Positions 1 to 7,287 of a stretch of DNA of 16,920 nt are shown here, piece by piece (position 1 is the first letter of the stretch; every line of letters begins with the position of its first letter). The stretch is from Spirochaetaceae bacterium (GTDB taxonomy: Bacteria > Spirochaetota > Spirochaetia > Treponematales > Breznakiellaceae): the NCBI GenBank assembly GCA_031283025.1, contig JAITCP010000036.1, positions 1 to 16,920 on the forward strand, read 5' to 3'. The notes below the pieces were generated by a model. That model did not search any database. It was not told the DNA's origin and saw only the letters and a program-made list of their open reading frames with translations. Both the position numbers and the translations under genes were made by a program.

Positions 1-120
1 ATGCCTGGTGATTATGGTGGAGGTGCCATACCCGATCCCTTTCCGAACTCGGAAGTCAAGCCCTCTAACGTCAATGGTACTGCGCCTCTAAGACGCGGGA
101 GAGTAGATAGTTGCCAGGCT
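1..120 (+). rRNA. rrf: 5S ribosomal RNA
   Basis: A 5S rRNA of normal length. The terminal helix is visible: GCCTGG at 3-8 pairs with CCAGGC at 114-119. The internal stretch around 36-60 (CCCGATCCCTTTCCGAACTC) is the classic conserved 5S loop region, and the GCGGGAGAGTAG stretch near 95-106 is the usual 3' domain. It is presumably the last gene of an rRNA operon whose 16S and 23S lie left of the window. A short T run (120-125) follows the closing helix directly. The exact ends may be off by one or two bases. Confidence 0.93.
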
Positions 121-128
121 TTTTTAAT

Positions 129-157
129 AAAATAGTTCCTGATACTTGTACTATTTT
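129..157 (+). terminator. Possible rRNA-operon terminator hairpin
   Basis: AAAATAGT (129-136) is perfectly inverted as ACTATTTT (150-157), with a 13-nt loop and a following GGTTTT. It lies just after the 5S gene and overlaps the -35 box of the cheW promoter. The stem is AT-rich and weak, so the role as terminator is inference. Confidence 0.4.
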
Positions 158-175
158 GGTTTTATATGGTATAAT
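146..175 (+). promoter_or_regulatory. Sigma-70-type promoter for cheW
   Basis: TTGTAC (146-151), an 18-bp spacer, and a perfect TATAAT (170-175). Transcription would start near 182, giving a leader of about 27 nt. That leader contains the cheW ribosome binding site AAAGAGG (195-201), seven bases before the ATG. The placement between 5S and cheW suggests cheW is not simply read from the rRNA operon. Confidence 0.6.
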
Positions 176-208
176 AGTATTAGTGAGATTATATAAAGAG
201 GTATTTCA

Positions 209-679
209 ATGTCTGATCAAAGCCAATTAGTTACTTTTCAGCTTGGAGAAGAGCTGTATGGAGTGAATATTATGGACGTCAAGGAGATAGTCAGGGTCCA
301 GGATATTCGAGGGCTTCCCAATGCTCCCAGCTATGTGGAAGGAATATTTAATCTTCGCAGTGAAATTATCCCTATTATTAGCCTGCACAAGCGCTTTCAT
401 ATTAAAAAAGCCTTTACCTCGGAAGAAGACGAATTGTTGTCAGGTTTTGTCATTATTGACGTTGATGGCATGAAGCTGGGAGTGATTATTGACAGGGTTT
501 CACGGGTAGTTACCATCGAAAAAGAAGATATTCAGCCCCCTCCCCAAATGTTAAGCGGTATTGGAGCGGAATATATTCAAGGCGTGGTACGCCAGGAAGA
601 AGGCTATCTTATCATCCTTAATATTCGGGAACTCTTTAACCCAAAAGAATTGCAAAAAATCGCCGAACTGCGAAAATAA
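209..679 (+). CDS. cheW: Chemotaxis coupling protein CheW
   Basis: A 156-residue single-domain CheW protein of normal family length. CheW is a cytoplasmic adaptor linking methyl-accepting chemoreceptors to the kinase CheA. The SH3-like CheW fold is recognisable throughout: an opening strand QLVTFQLGEELYGV, then VKEIVRV, a central NLRSEIIPIISLHKRF motif (about residues 48-63), and the closing GVVRQEEGYLIILNIRELF. The usual glycine in the NLRG motif is serine here. The start is supported by AAAGAGG seven bases upstream and by the promoter at 146-175. No other chemotaxis gene lies in the window, so this is a stand-alone cheW, unlike those inside cheA operons. A strong hairpin lies 20 nt after the stop. 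Confidence 0.93.
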   Translation: MSDQSQLVTFQLGEELYGVNIMDVKEIVRVQDIRGLPNAPSYVEGIFNLRSEIIPIISLHKRFHIKKAFTSEEDELLSGFVIIDVDGMKLGVIIDRVSRVVTIEKEDIQPPPQMLSGIGAEYIQGVVRQEEGYLIILNIRELFNPKELQKIAELRK

Positions 680-698
680 ACATACTTGCCCGGTAACG

Positions 699-726
699 CC
701 CGAACAGGTTGAATAACCTGTTTGGG
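699..726. terminator. Strong hairpin between convergent genes
   Basis: A 12-bp stem (699-710 with 715-726, one G.T pair) closed by a GAAT loop, lying 20 nt after the cheW stop. There is no T run on either side. It is placed to end cheW and, being symmetric, also the convergent 794-1378 gene. Factor-independent termination is therefore uncertain, but a bidirectional 3'-end structure is likely. Confidence 0.5.
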
Positions 727-753
727 GCTGCCGGATGCAAGATCTGCACTATT

Positions 754-793
754 GCCTGTAGTACAGGCTCTTGGTTATTGCAGCGCTACGCTG
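754..793. repeat. Two small dyads downstream of the 794-1378 gene
   Basis: GCCTGT-AGT-ACAGGC (754-768) and CAGCG-CTA-CGCTG (781-793) are two perfect inverted repeats. They sit directly next to the stop codon of the minus-strand gene. With the hairpin at 699-726 they make three stem-loops in 95 bp. They could act as 3'-end structures; no T tract is present. Confidence 0.4.
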
Positions 794-1378
794 TTAATCG
801 TATATGCCCTTAAAATTCATTGATTTCTTAATGACTGCGGTTATTCCCTCCCCGCCTTTTCTGGCATCCGCCATGGGCAGCCCCGCATCGTTGGTAAAGG
901 ACTGTTCAAAGAATTTGGCCAAGGTTGTATAAATATCCGGCCTGTTATAGAAGACAAAGGCTATATTTAACCCGGCGGGCAGCGTAACGGTAAATGAAGA
1001 AAGCGATTCAATGGGTTTTTTTGCAAAATAAACGGTAGACTGGTTTTTTGTTACAAATTTATTTAGTTCATTGAAGCGCAGGGGAATCTGATCACTCTTC
1101 TCCCTCAGGTAAGGTTCTATGCTCTTATGGGGGTAGGAAGCAGGTTCAATAAGGACATGGAGTTTTTTCCCCTGGGACTGGAACGTTAGACCGCCTGAGT
1201 CAGGGTAAATCGCCTTTACGCCGGAGTAGGAAATCAATTCATAAATGGAATACCCCGTGTTTCCGTTAATGAAGGATGAAATAATGTAACCCTGATCCCT
1301 GGGCAGTTTATCGCCCGAATATGCCTCAAAAAGATTAAGAACTTTCGGTGTGTTTGCCGCTGCTTTCTTTTTTGCCAT
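794..1378 (-). CDS. Protein of unknown function, 194 residues
   Basis: I do not recognise this family. The protein starts with a basic stretch (MAKKKAAA), has no signal peptide or membrane segment, and is otherwise mixed alpha/beta. Visible features are a strand-rich first half (GYIISSFINGNTGYSIYELI, then KKLHVLIEP) and a later SFTVTLPAGLNIAFVFYN strand pair. A helical tail ends near MNFKGIYD. The start is supported by AGGGGG five bases upstream (1385-1390) and a promoter at 1425-1453. It follows the pta/TPR pair on the same strand, 78 bp after the TPR stop, so it may be partly cotranscribed. Coding is convincing from the ribosome site, length and composition; function is unknown, possibly a lineage-restricted protein. 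Confidence 0.75.
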   Translation of the reverse strand: MAKKKAAANTPKVLNLFEAYSGDKLPRDQGYIISSFINGNTGYSIYELISYSGVKAIYPDSGGLTFQSQGKKLHVLIEPASYPHKSIEPYLREKSDQIPLRFNELNKFVTKNQSTVYFAKKPIESLSSFTVTLPAGLNIAFVFYNRPDIYTTLAKFFEQSFTNDAGLPMADARKGGEGITAVIKKSMNFKGIYD

Positions 1379-1424
1379 AATAATCCCCCTATAAATTGGT
1401 TATCCAAAAATTGATCATAATGAT

Positions 1425-1453
1425 ATTTTAAGGTATTTATCAGTATTCGGCAA
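1425..1453 (-). promoter_or_regulatory. Promoter for the 194-residue protein gene
   Basis: On the minus strand, TTGCCG (1453-1448), a 17-bp spacer, and TAAAAT (1430-1425). It sits in the 78-bp gap after the TPR gene stop, about 45 nt upstream of the start at 1378. Spacing is ideal and the hexamers are fair, so this is a plausible but unproven promoter. Confidence 0.4.
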
Positions 1454-1456
1454 GGT

Positions 1457-3424
1457 TTATTTAGTAAAATTCTTCAAAATACGCTGATATTCCCGGTTAT
1501 ACCGTTGCGCTCCTTCCGTATCTCCCTGTTTTTGGCATATCCGGAACATCCACAGGAGCGGTTTTGGGTCATTTTGGTTTCTGGAGGCCGCTTCCCGCAG
1601 ATAGTCAAAGGCTTTTTCTGTGTTTCCCTCCCGAAATGCCAGAATTCCCTGGGCCGTGGGGATTTCTGTGGAAGCGGGGAAAAAGGAGGAAGCCTTTTCA
1701 AGGATTAGCCTTGCATAGGAGATTCTTCCTGATCGTTCTATACATCCGCAGTATTCCAGGAGCAGCCCTATATCTTTGGGTTTTTCTTTAAGGAGTGCCC
1801 GGAGGTATACGGCAGCGGAACGGTAATTGCCCAATTTACGGTACGAATAGGCTAAAACCCGCCGGAGCCCCGGATTGGCGGGATCCCAGGCAAGGAGAGC
1901 TTCCAGTTTTTTCGCTGCATTTTCAAATTCACAGATTTTCACCAGAAACAGGGCTTCGTCACGGCGTATTGATCGGTTATCGGGCCATTGTTCCAGATAC
2001 TCATGGTAGGAAGCGGCCAGTTTTTTCGCCATACCGGTTTTTCCTTCTTCAAAAAGAGCTTCCCGCACGGCGATAAGGCCCAGCAGGGCTTCTTCGTGCC
2101 TGTTTTGGAGAGAAATGGTCTTGGAAAACCAGCTTTCCGCCGCCTCTAAAAGGCCCGTCTTCAGGTATATCTTGCCCAAACTGTACATCAGTTCAGGCTC
2201 CGGCCCCAGGGTGTGGATCGCTTTCTGGAGCAGGATGATCACCCGCTTAACGTCGCGGGAACTTTCCGCTTCGTATAGAATGGAAAAACGGGAGAGGATG
2301 TCTTTTTCTCCGCCAAGTTTCTTTGCCGTATAGAGGGCCTTTTTCAGGGCTTTCAGGTTCTTCCCTTCCCAGGCAGTGAGCATCATGGAATACCAGAGTT
2401 GAAGGCTTTCTTTATCCGCATCCAGAGCCCGCTGAAGATGATTTTCCGCCGCCGGAAAGTTCTTTAAATTCCGCTGGGCCTCCGCATACATGGCATGGAT
2501 TGCCGGTTCCGGGCCCCGTTTTTTTAACCAGTCCCGGCATACATCGGCGGCGCGGCGCCATTGCCCTCCTTCCAGAAACGAATAGATCATAAAGCGGTCT
2601 ACCAGGGCGCTGTTCCAGGGAAGATCGGGAAGCTGGGCGCCCTGGGAACGAATAACGGAAATATCTTCAATGGCGTCTATTTTTCTGTCCAGTTCCATGT
2701 AGATCGATGAACGGTACCAGCGGATCATGGGATCATCGGGGGCGTATTTCAGGGCTTGGGTGTAGTGCATCGCCGATTCTTCCAGAAGTCCCAGCTCACG
2801 CGCAGCCCTGCCCAGTTCCAGCCGGAGTAGGGGGCCGTCCCTGCCGTTTTCAAGTACAAAGCGGAGCATCTGAATGCCCAGCTCGTAGTTTTCCGCCCTG
2901 CAAAGCCGGACAGCCCGGATAAAAAGGGCGTTAAGGTAGGCCCGGTAAATCCGCTTGTCTTCCGGAGCGGATTCTACCGCCTTCTGAAGTACATCCACCG
3001 CCGCTTGGGAATGGCGGGCCTTGAGCAGGGCCGTACCCAGAAGGGCCATGGTTTCGCTGTTTTTGGAGTCCCGTTTAAGGGCTTTTTCCAGATAAGAGGC
3101 GGCCCGCGGGTAAAACCCTAGTACCAGGCAGGTGCGGCCCGCAAAAAAGTACCCTTCCGCAGAGCGGGGCTTTACGGAAATATAATCGTTAAACGCGGCC
3201 AGAGCGCGGGAATAGTTTTTTAAGGCATGAAGCGCCCTGCCCAGATAGAGGAATGCCTCTATGGGCCCCTCGTATTCGCTGATAATTTCTTCCAGAATGG
3301 CAACGGCCCCCGCGTAATCCCGCTGGTTTCCCAGGGCAACCGCTTCTTTGAGCCGTTTTTCGCCTTCCTGTGCGCTCCGTTTAAGCGCCGCTTCGCGGAA
3401 AAAACTTTGCCGGGCGCTTTGCAT
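1457..3424 (-). CDS. Large tetratricopeptide-repeat protein, 655 residues
   Basis: An almost all-helical protein made of tandem 34-residue TPR units, with typical W/L-G-Y-A-F-P spacing seen many times. Examples are AFLYLGRALHALKNYSRAL near residue 57, YFFAGRTCLVLGFYPRAA near 91, and a C-terminal AFREGNTEKAFDYLREA. There is no signal peptide, membrane segment or catalytic domain, so it is probably a cytoplasmic scaffold. TPR arrays bind partner proteins; the partner is unknown. It begins 25 nt after the pta stop on the same strand and is probably cotranscribed with pta. The ATG has no strong Shine-Dalgarno; only a weak AAGATG precedes it. Translation may therefore depend on coupling to pta, or start slightly further in. 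Confidence 0.85.
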   Translation of the reverse strand: MQSARQSFFREAALKRSAQEGEKRLKEAVALGNQRDYAGAVAILEEIISEYEGPIEAFLYLGRALHALKNYSRALAAFNDYISVKPRSAEGYFFAGRTCLVLGFYPRAASYLEKALKRDSKNSETMALLGTALLKARHSQAAVDVLQKAVESAPEDKRIYRAYLNALFIRAVRLCRAENYELGIQMLRFVLENGRDGPLLRLELGRAARELGLLEESAMHYTQALKYAPDDPMIRWYRSSIYMELDRKIDAIEDISVIRSQGAQLPDLPWNSALVDRFMIYSFLEGGQWRRAADVCRDWLKKRGPEPAIHAMYAEAQRNLKNFPAAENHLQRALDADKESLQLWYSMMLTAWEGKNLKALKKALYTAKKLGGEKDILSRFSILYEAESSRDVKRVIILLQKAIHTLGPEPELMYSLGKIYLKTGLLEAAESWFSKTISLQNRHEEALLGLIAVREALFEEGKTGMAKKLAASYHEYLEQWPDNRSIRRDEALFLVKICEFENAAKKLEALLAWDPANPGLRRVLAYSYRKLGNYRSAAVYLRALLKEKPKDIGLLLEYCGCIERSGRISYARLILEKASSFFPASTEIPTAQGILAFREGNTEKAFDYLREAASRNQNDPKPLLWMFRICQKQGDTEGAQRYNREYQRILKNFTK

Positions 3425-3449
3425 GGCTACATCTTAACAGAACGGGAAC

Positions 3450-4445
3450 CTACTTTGCCCGTGAAAGGGTAACGGCGCAGGTTACGACAATGTCATCCAC
3501 CGACGCGCCCCGTGAAAGATCGCTTATTGGCTTTGCAAAACCCTGAAGGAAGGGGCCAAAAGCGTCCGCCTTGCCCAGCCGCTGTACCAGTTTGTATCCG
3601 ATGTTTCCCGCCCCCAGATCGGGGAAAACAAGGGTGTTTACCTTGCCCGTTACAGGACTGCCGGGGGCCTTTTTCTCCGTTACGGAAGGAACCAGGGCCG
3701 CATCGGCCTGGAGTTCGCCGTCAAAGAGAAAATCTGAGTTTTTATCCTTAAGGATTTTCACGGCGTTTTCAACCTTGGTAACATCGTCATGCTTGGCGGA
3801 ACCTTTGGTGGAAAATGATAAGAGGGCCACAACGGGCTCGGTTCCCAGGAATTCCCGGCATGACTGGGCGGCGCTTTCGGCAATGTCGGCCAATTGTTCC
3901 GCCGTAGGATCAGGAATTACCGCGCAATCGGCAAAAATAAGGGAACCTTCCTTGCCCCAGGAGTTGTCCAGGCCGGTCATGACAAAACAGGACGAGGCGG
4001 TTTTTAAGCCCGGCGTGGTACCGATAATGGTAAGCCCCGCACGGAGCACATCGCCGGTGGTGTTTTCCGCTCCCGCTACCATGGCGTCCGCATCCCCCAG
4101 ATGAACCATCATCGCCCCCCAGCGAAGGGGGTCGGCCATGTCGATCTTTGCCTGTTCGGCTGTCATTCCCTTGTGCTTGCGAAGCTCGTAGAACTCTCCG
4201 GCAAAATCTGCTATGCGTGAAGAAGAAGCGGGATCCAGTACGGCAATGCCGTCCAGATTTACCCCTTCCCGTGAAGCAAGCTGCCGGATTGCGTCTTCCT
4301 TACCCAAAAGGGTAACCGAGGCGGCCAGTCCTTCATCTTTAAGGATGCGGGCGGCTTTAAGCGTCCGCGGTTCGGTCCCTTCCGGAAGTACAAGTTTTTT
4401 TTGCAGGGATTTGGCCTTAGCCTTCATTTCTTTTACAAAATCCAT
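3450..4445 (-). CDS. pta: Phosphate acetyltransferase (short form)
   Basis: A 331-residue phosphotransacetylase converting acetyl-CoA and phosphate to acetyl phosphate and CoA. In fermentative spirochaetes it works with acetate kinase to make ATP. Family signatures are clear: KKLVLPEGTEPRTLKAA at the N-terminus, MADPLRWGAMMVHLGDADAM, the AGAENTTGDVLRAGLTIIGT stretch, ALLSFSTKGSAKHDD, and the C-terminal NTLVFPDLGAGNIGYKLVQR. Length matches the catalytic-domain-only class, without the N-terminal DRTGG region of the ~700-residue enzymes. I chose the ATG at 4445 because AAGGAG lies six bases upstream on the minus strand. An earlier in-frame ATG at 4478 would add 11 residues unlike the family and would put that ribosome site inside the gene. 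No ackA is in the window. Confidence 0.95.
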   Translation of the reverse strand: MDFVKEMKAKAKSLQKKLVLPEGTEPRTLKAARILKDEGLAASVTLLGKEDAIRQLASREGVNLDGIAVLDPASSSRIADFAGEFYELRKHKGMTAEQAKIDMADPLRWGAMMVHLGDADAMVAGAENTTGDVLRAGLTIIGTTPGLKTASSCFVMTGLDNSWGKEGSLIFADCAVIPDPTAEQLADIAESAAQSCREFLGTEPVVALLSFSTKGSAKHDDVTKVENAVKILKDKNSDFLFDGELQADAALVPSVTEKKAPGSPVTGKVNTLVFPDLGAGNIGYKLVQRLGKADAFGPFLQGFAKPISDLSRGASVDDIVVTCAVTLSRAK

Positions 4446-4458
4446 ATACGGCTCCTTT

Positions 4459-4487
4459 TTTATACGATATGTAAGCATAATCGTTAA
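4459..4487 (-). promoter_or_regulatory. Possible pta promoter
   Basis: On the minus strand, TTAACG (4487-4482), a 17-bp spacer, and TATAAA (4464-4459). The spacing is good, but the start point would fall at or inside the AAGGAG ribosome site of pta, giving a very short leader. Treat as tentative. Confidence 0.3.
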
Positions 4488-4516
4488 TTGACGAATAGTG
4501 AATAGTCCGGTACAGT
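4488..4516 (+). promoter_or_regulatory. Possible promoter of the bactofilin gene
   Basis: TTGACG (4488-4493), a 17-bp spacer, and TACAGT (4511-4516). The predicted start point is at or next to the ATG at 4523, so the mRNA may be leaderless. The only ribosome-site-like bases (GTGGAG, 4515-4520) lie two bases from the ATG and overlap the -10 box. It abuts the candidate pta promoter, making a compact divergent region. Confidence 0.35.
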
Positions 4517-4522
4517 GGAGCT

Positions 4523-4888
4523 ATGACAGATGTGCATAATGATGCGCTTGAAACTGAGGATTTTGACACTATTTTATCGCCGGACATAGAATTTTCCGGC
4601 ACATTGCAGTTTGAAAAACCTTTTTTGATAAAAGGAAAAGTTTCCGGGGAAATAACCGGCTCAAGCTTGTTAATGATAGACGAATTGGCGGCGGTGGAAG
4701 CCAACATAAAGGCTTCCAAAGTGATAATTCTGGGAACCGTTAAGGGAAACATTAATGCGACGGCCAAGGTGGAGGTAGCCGTTACCGGAAGGCTCACCGG
4801 CAACATAACTGCCCCGGAAATCAACATGGAAACGGGCTGTTATTTTTCGGGCCGTTGCACTATGACCGAAAAGAAATACTCCGAATGA
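4523..4888 (+). CDS. Bactofilin-family cytoskeletal protein
   Basis: A 121-residue bactofilin. These proteins polymerise without nucleotide into filaments, and in several bacteria they position wall enzymes or shape the cell. The right-handed beta-helix core runs from about residue 22 to 115. It shows the repeated short-strand pattern with glycines, e.g. LIKGKVSGEITGSSLLMIDE, IILGTVKGNINATAKVEVAV and GRLTGNITAPEI. The N-terminal ~20 residues are acidic and probably disordered, as usual. The last codon overlaps the following TPR gene (ATGA at 4885-4888), indicating translational coupling. With mtaB close behind, it probably forms a three-gene operon. The start has a poorly spaced ribosome site. 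Confidence 0.88.
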   Translation: MTDVHNDALETEDFDTILSPDIEFSGTLQFEKPFLIKGKVSGEITGSSLLMIDELAAVEANIKASKVIILGTVKGNINATAKVEVAVTGRLTGNITAPEINMETGCYFSGRCTMTEKKYSE

Positions 4889-5535
4889 AAACTAAGATTT
4901 TATGCTGTTTTTTTTTGCGGCACATTCTGTTTTTGTTACTGTTGTTTCCTTTACACACGGCATATGCCCAGCAAAAAACCGAATCTTACCGTGAATACCG
5001 GAGCGGCCTCTACGAGGAAGCGGTAAAGATATGCAAGGCGGAAATTGCCGCTGATCCCGGTAACCTGGAATCTCATGTTGTCCTCTGTTGGAGTCTTGTG
5101 AATCTGGGCCGTTATGAAGAAGGGCGGACTTATGCGCTGGCGGGCAGAACCATAAGCCGTTATGATTCCCGGCTTATTGAAGTGCTTGGGGAAGTGTACT
5201 TTTTCCAGGGCCGGAACAATGAAGCGCTCCAGTACTTTCAGGAATATGTAAATCTTGCCCCGCAAGGGGCCAGAATCAATACGGTGTACTATTACATAGG
5301 GGAAATTTACATACGCCAGGGCAGTTTCCGCCGGGCCGACATAGCGTTGTCTACCGCAGTGTACTATATGCCCCGGAATGCCGGCTGGTGGGCCCGCCTT
5401 GCCTATGCCAGGGAAAGCGCCGGAGAAATCCGGGAAGCAATCAACGCATATGAAAAAGCCCTGACCCTGAACGGAAGCCTGACAGATGCCCGTAAAGGGC
5501 TGGAACGGGCCAGGGCGCGTTTGGGCGGCCTGTAG
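4885..5535 (+). CDS. Secreted tetratricopeptide-repeat protein
   Basis: A 216-residue protein with a Sec-type signal peptide: basic MKTKI, a long leucine-rich core around residues 8-22, then AYA-QQ as the likely cleavage site. No lipobox cysteine is present, so it should be soluble in the periplasm or associated with the envelope. The mature part is TPR-like, with units starting near YREYRSGLYEEAVKICKAEI, VVLCWSLVNLGRYEEGRTYA, VYFFQGRNNEALQYFQEYV and YIGEIYIRQGSFRRADIALS. I use the ATG at 4885, which overlaps the bactofilin stop. An upstream TTG at 4855 would spoil the signal peptide. It is possibly a partner of the bactofilin in envelope organisation; that is inference from coupling only. 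Confidence 0.85.
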   Translation: MKTKILCCFFLRHILFLLLLFPLHTAYAQQKTESYREYRSGLYEEAVKICKAEIAADPGNLESHVVLCWSLVNLGRYEEGRTYALAGRTISRYDSRLIEVLGEVYFFQGRNNEALQYFQEYVNLAPQGARINTVYYYIGEIYIRQGSFRRADIALSTAVYYMPRNAGWWARLAYARESAGEIREAINAYEKALTLNGSLTDARKGLERARARLGGL

Positions 5536-5552
5536 AACGGCTTGAATAGAAA

Positions 5553-7118
5553 ATGATTTCCGTTTTATTCCATACTCTGGGATGCAAATTGAACCAGCTT
5601 GAAACTGAAGCAATTTCTGACGCCTTCCGGCAAGCCGGATGTACAATTCTTTCCGGTAATGGCGGGCAGCCTGATTTGTGCATCATCAATACCTGTACGG
5701 TAACCTCCAAAGCGGAACAAAAAGCCCGCCGTATTATCCGGTTTTATTTAAGACGGAACTGTGCGGTCATTGTTACCGGTTGTTATGCCCAGCTTGAAAA
5801 AGAACAACTGGAATCCTTAAGTCAAGGTCCGTTATACGGGAATAGCCCGTTAAACGGGGGGCCGCTCTTTGTTGTTCCCGGCAGGGCCAAGGACAGGCTT
5901 CTCGATCTGCCGTCATTTCTGGCAAAGGAGAAGGCCGATACGGTTCTGCTGCGCGGAGTACTTGCCCACTGGCTGGAAACAAAGGGCGGCGGCCAAAAGA
6001 CAAAAGATGACAATACCGGCAGAAAGGTAAACCGTAAAGCAACGGCTGCCGCTTTCCGTTTTAATCCCCGGAATTTTTCGTTCCATTCACGGGCCTTCCT
6101 GAAAATACAGGACGGCTGTGACAGAAACTGCGCATATTGCCGGGTTTCTCTGGCACGGGGCAGGAGCGTGAGTCTTGAAGCGGAGGAAATTCTTTGCCGC
6201 TTAAAAGCGCTGGAAGAAGCGGGTTTGGCGGAAGCGGTGATCACCGGGGTAAATATCGCCCAGTACCGGAACCCGGAAAATCCGGCTGTTGGCTTGCCTG
6301 CCCTGCTCCGGTTTTTACTGGATAATACGGAAAGAATCGCTTTGCGGCTTTCTTCCATCGAACCGGATTTCTGTGAGCCGGATTTTGACAGCGGAACCGG
6401 TTTTGAAACAAAACTACAGGGAAGAATTTTTGGCGGGGAATTTTATGAGCTTCTTTCCAGTTCCCGTATACGCGGCCACTTTCATCTTTCCGTTCAGTCG
6501 GGAAGTGATAAAATCCTTGCCGCCATGGGCCGGCCCTACGGCGCTCGACATATAATCAAAATGGTTGAAGACATAAGGGGCGTAAAAGATGATCCCTTTC
6601 TGGCCTGCGACATTATTACCGGTTTTCCCGGCGAAAGTGATGGGGATTTTGAAAAAACCGCCGAGTTGTGCCGGATTGCCGATTTTGCCTGGATCCACGC
6701 TTTTCCTTATTCTAAACGGCCTGGAACCAGGGCGGCGTTTATTAAAGGCCAGGTGGAGCAGCGTATTGCGGGGGAGCGGCTTTTGGAATTGACAAGGCTG
6801 GCCCGGCAGGGCAGAGAGCGCTATGTCCGGCGCTGGAAGGGGAAAACCGTGGAAGCAGTTGCGGAAACAGACAGTGGGGAAACTAATACCGGCTGTCCGC
6901 CCCCATTTTTCCATGCATTAACCGAAAATTATATCAGGGTGAGGGTTCCTTTTAACAAAACTTTTTGCAGGCTGCTGCCGGGGACTTCGTTCCGGTGCCG
7001 CATAGGCAGGGGTGCGGAAGAAGGGGAAAACGCCTTTGACGCATGGGCGGAGCCGGAGGGCGCCCTTAACAGCACGGAAATCAATTTTCAACCACCTGCC
7101 TGCGCAGGCAGGTGGTAA
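5553..7118 (+). CDS. mtaB: tRNA (t6A37) methylthiotransferase, MtaB-type radical SAM enzyme
   Basis: A 521-residue methylthiotransferase, expected to convert t6A to ms2t6A at position 37 of ANN-decoding tRNAs. The N-terminal MTTase domain carries the three auxiliary-cluster cysteines C11 (LGCKLNQ), C48 (NTCTVT) and C77 (TGCYAQ). The radical SAM motif is C189-x3-C193-x2-C196. The region after it reads CRVSLARGRSVS, where most relatives have C-x-x-P-Y-ARG-x-x-R, so the local sequence is unusual. Later motifs (LSSIEP, FHLSVQSGSD, CDIITGFPGESDGDF, FPYSKRPGTRA) fit the family well. The protein is longer than the ~430 residues I expect: extra sequence lies between the two domains (about 95-175) and at the C-terminus. 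The last nine residues are encoded by a palindrome. No clear ribosome site; it starts 17 nt after the TPR gene. Confidence 0.88.
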   Translation: MISVLFHTLGCKLNQLETEAISDAFRQAGCTILSGNGGQPDLCIINTCTVTSKAEQKARRIIRFYLRRNCAVIVTGCYAQLEKEQLESLSQGPLYGNSPLNGGPLFVVPGRAKDRLLDLPSFLAKEKADTVLLRGVLAHWLETKGGGQKTKDDNTGRKVNRKATAAAFRFNPRNFSFHSRAFLKIQDGCDRNCAYCRVSLARGRSVSLEAEEILCRLKALEEAGLAEAVITGVNIAQYRNPENPAVGLPALLRFLLDNTERIALRLSSIEPDFCEPDFDSGTGFETKLQGRIFGGEFYELLSSSRIRGHFHLSVQSGSDKILAAMGRPYGARHIIKMVEDIRGVKDDPFLACDIITGFPGESDGDFEKTAELCRIADFAWIHAFPYSKRPGTRAAFIKGQVEQRIAGERLLELTRLARQGRERYVRRWKGKTVEAVAETDSGETNTGCPPPFFHALTENYIRVRVPFNKTFCRLLPGTSFRCRIGRGAEEGENAFDAWAEPEGALNSTEINFQPPACAGRW

Positions 7119-7140
7119 AATACAAAAGTTGATTTCCGTG
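7073..7140. repeat. Nested inverted repeat at the end of mtaB
   Basis: Outer arms CACGGAAATCAA (7073-7084) and TTGATTTCCGTG (7129-7140) are perfect. Inside lies a perfect 26-bp palindrome (7091-7116) built around CCTGCCTGCGCAGGCAGG. It encodes the last codons of mtaB and touches its stop. As RNA it would form a long stem and could end the operon. The two-layer structure also resembles a small inserted palindromic element. Confidence 0.7.
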
Positions 7141-7171
7141 GGGCTTGACCTTTTTGTGTTTATTAGGTATC

Positions 7172-7180
7172 TATTATAAA
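7172..7180 (+). promoter_or_regulatory. Possible -10 region of the tRNA-Lys gene
   Basis: TATTATAAA offers TATAAA at 7175-7180, seven bases before the tRNA 5' end at 7187. That would make transcription start at or very near the mature end. No good -35 lies 17 bp upstream; TTGACC at 7145-7150 is too far away. Weak support only. Confidence 0.3.
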
Positions 7181-7186
7181 GGCTTA

Positions 7187-7259
7187 GGGCCGCTAGCTCA
7201 GGAGGTAGAGCAACGCCCTTTTAAGGCGTGGGTCACACGTTCGAATCGTGTGCGGCTCA
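7187..7259 (+). tRNA. tRNA-Lys (anticodon UUU)
   Basis: A complete 73-nt cloverleaf. The acceptor stem is GGGCCGC (7187-7193) with GCGGCTC (7252-7258), and discriminator A is at 7259. The D arm contains AGCTCAGG and GTAGAG. The anticodon stem is ACGCC/GGCGT around loop CTTTTAA, giving anticodon TTT at 7220-7222. The T arm is ACACG-TTCGAAT-CGTGT. CCA is not encoded. A T-rich stretch follows and the next coding region starts 28 nt downstream. Confidence 0.96.
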
Positions 7260-7287
7260 AGTTTATTTTTTTTTATAAGGGGTTATA

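Noticed and set aside
680..793. Small RNA gene between cheW and the convergent gene
   Set aside because: Three stem-loops are present but no promoter or T-tract terminator, and the convergent position explains them as 3'-end structures.
4446..4478. Upstream ATG (4478) for pta adding 11 residues
   Set aside because: The extension contains the AAGGAG ribosome site for the ATG at 4445 and does not resemble PTA N-termini.
4855..4884. TTG start for the secreted TPR protein
   Set aside because: It adds ten residues ahead of a good signal peptide; the ATG at 4885 overlapping the previous stop is far more typical.
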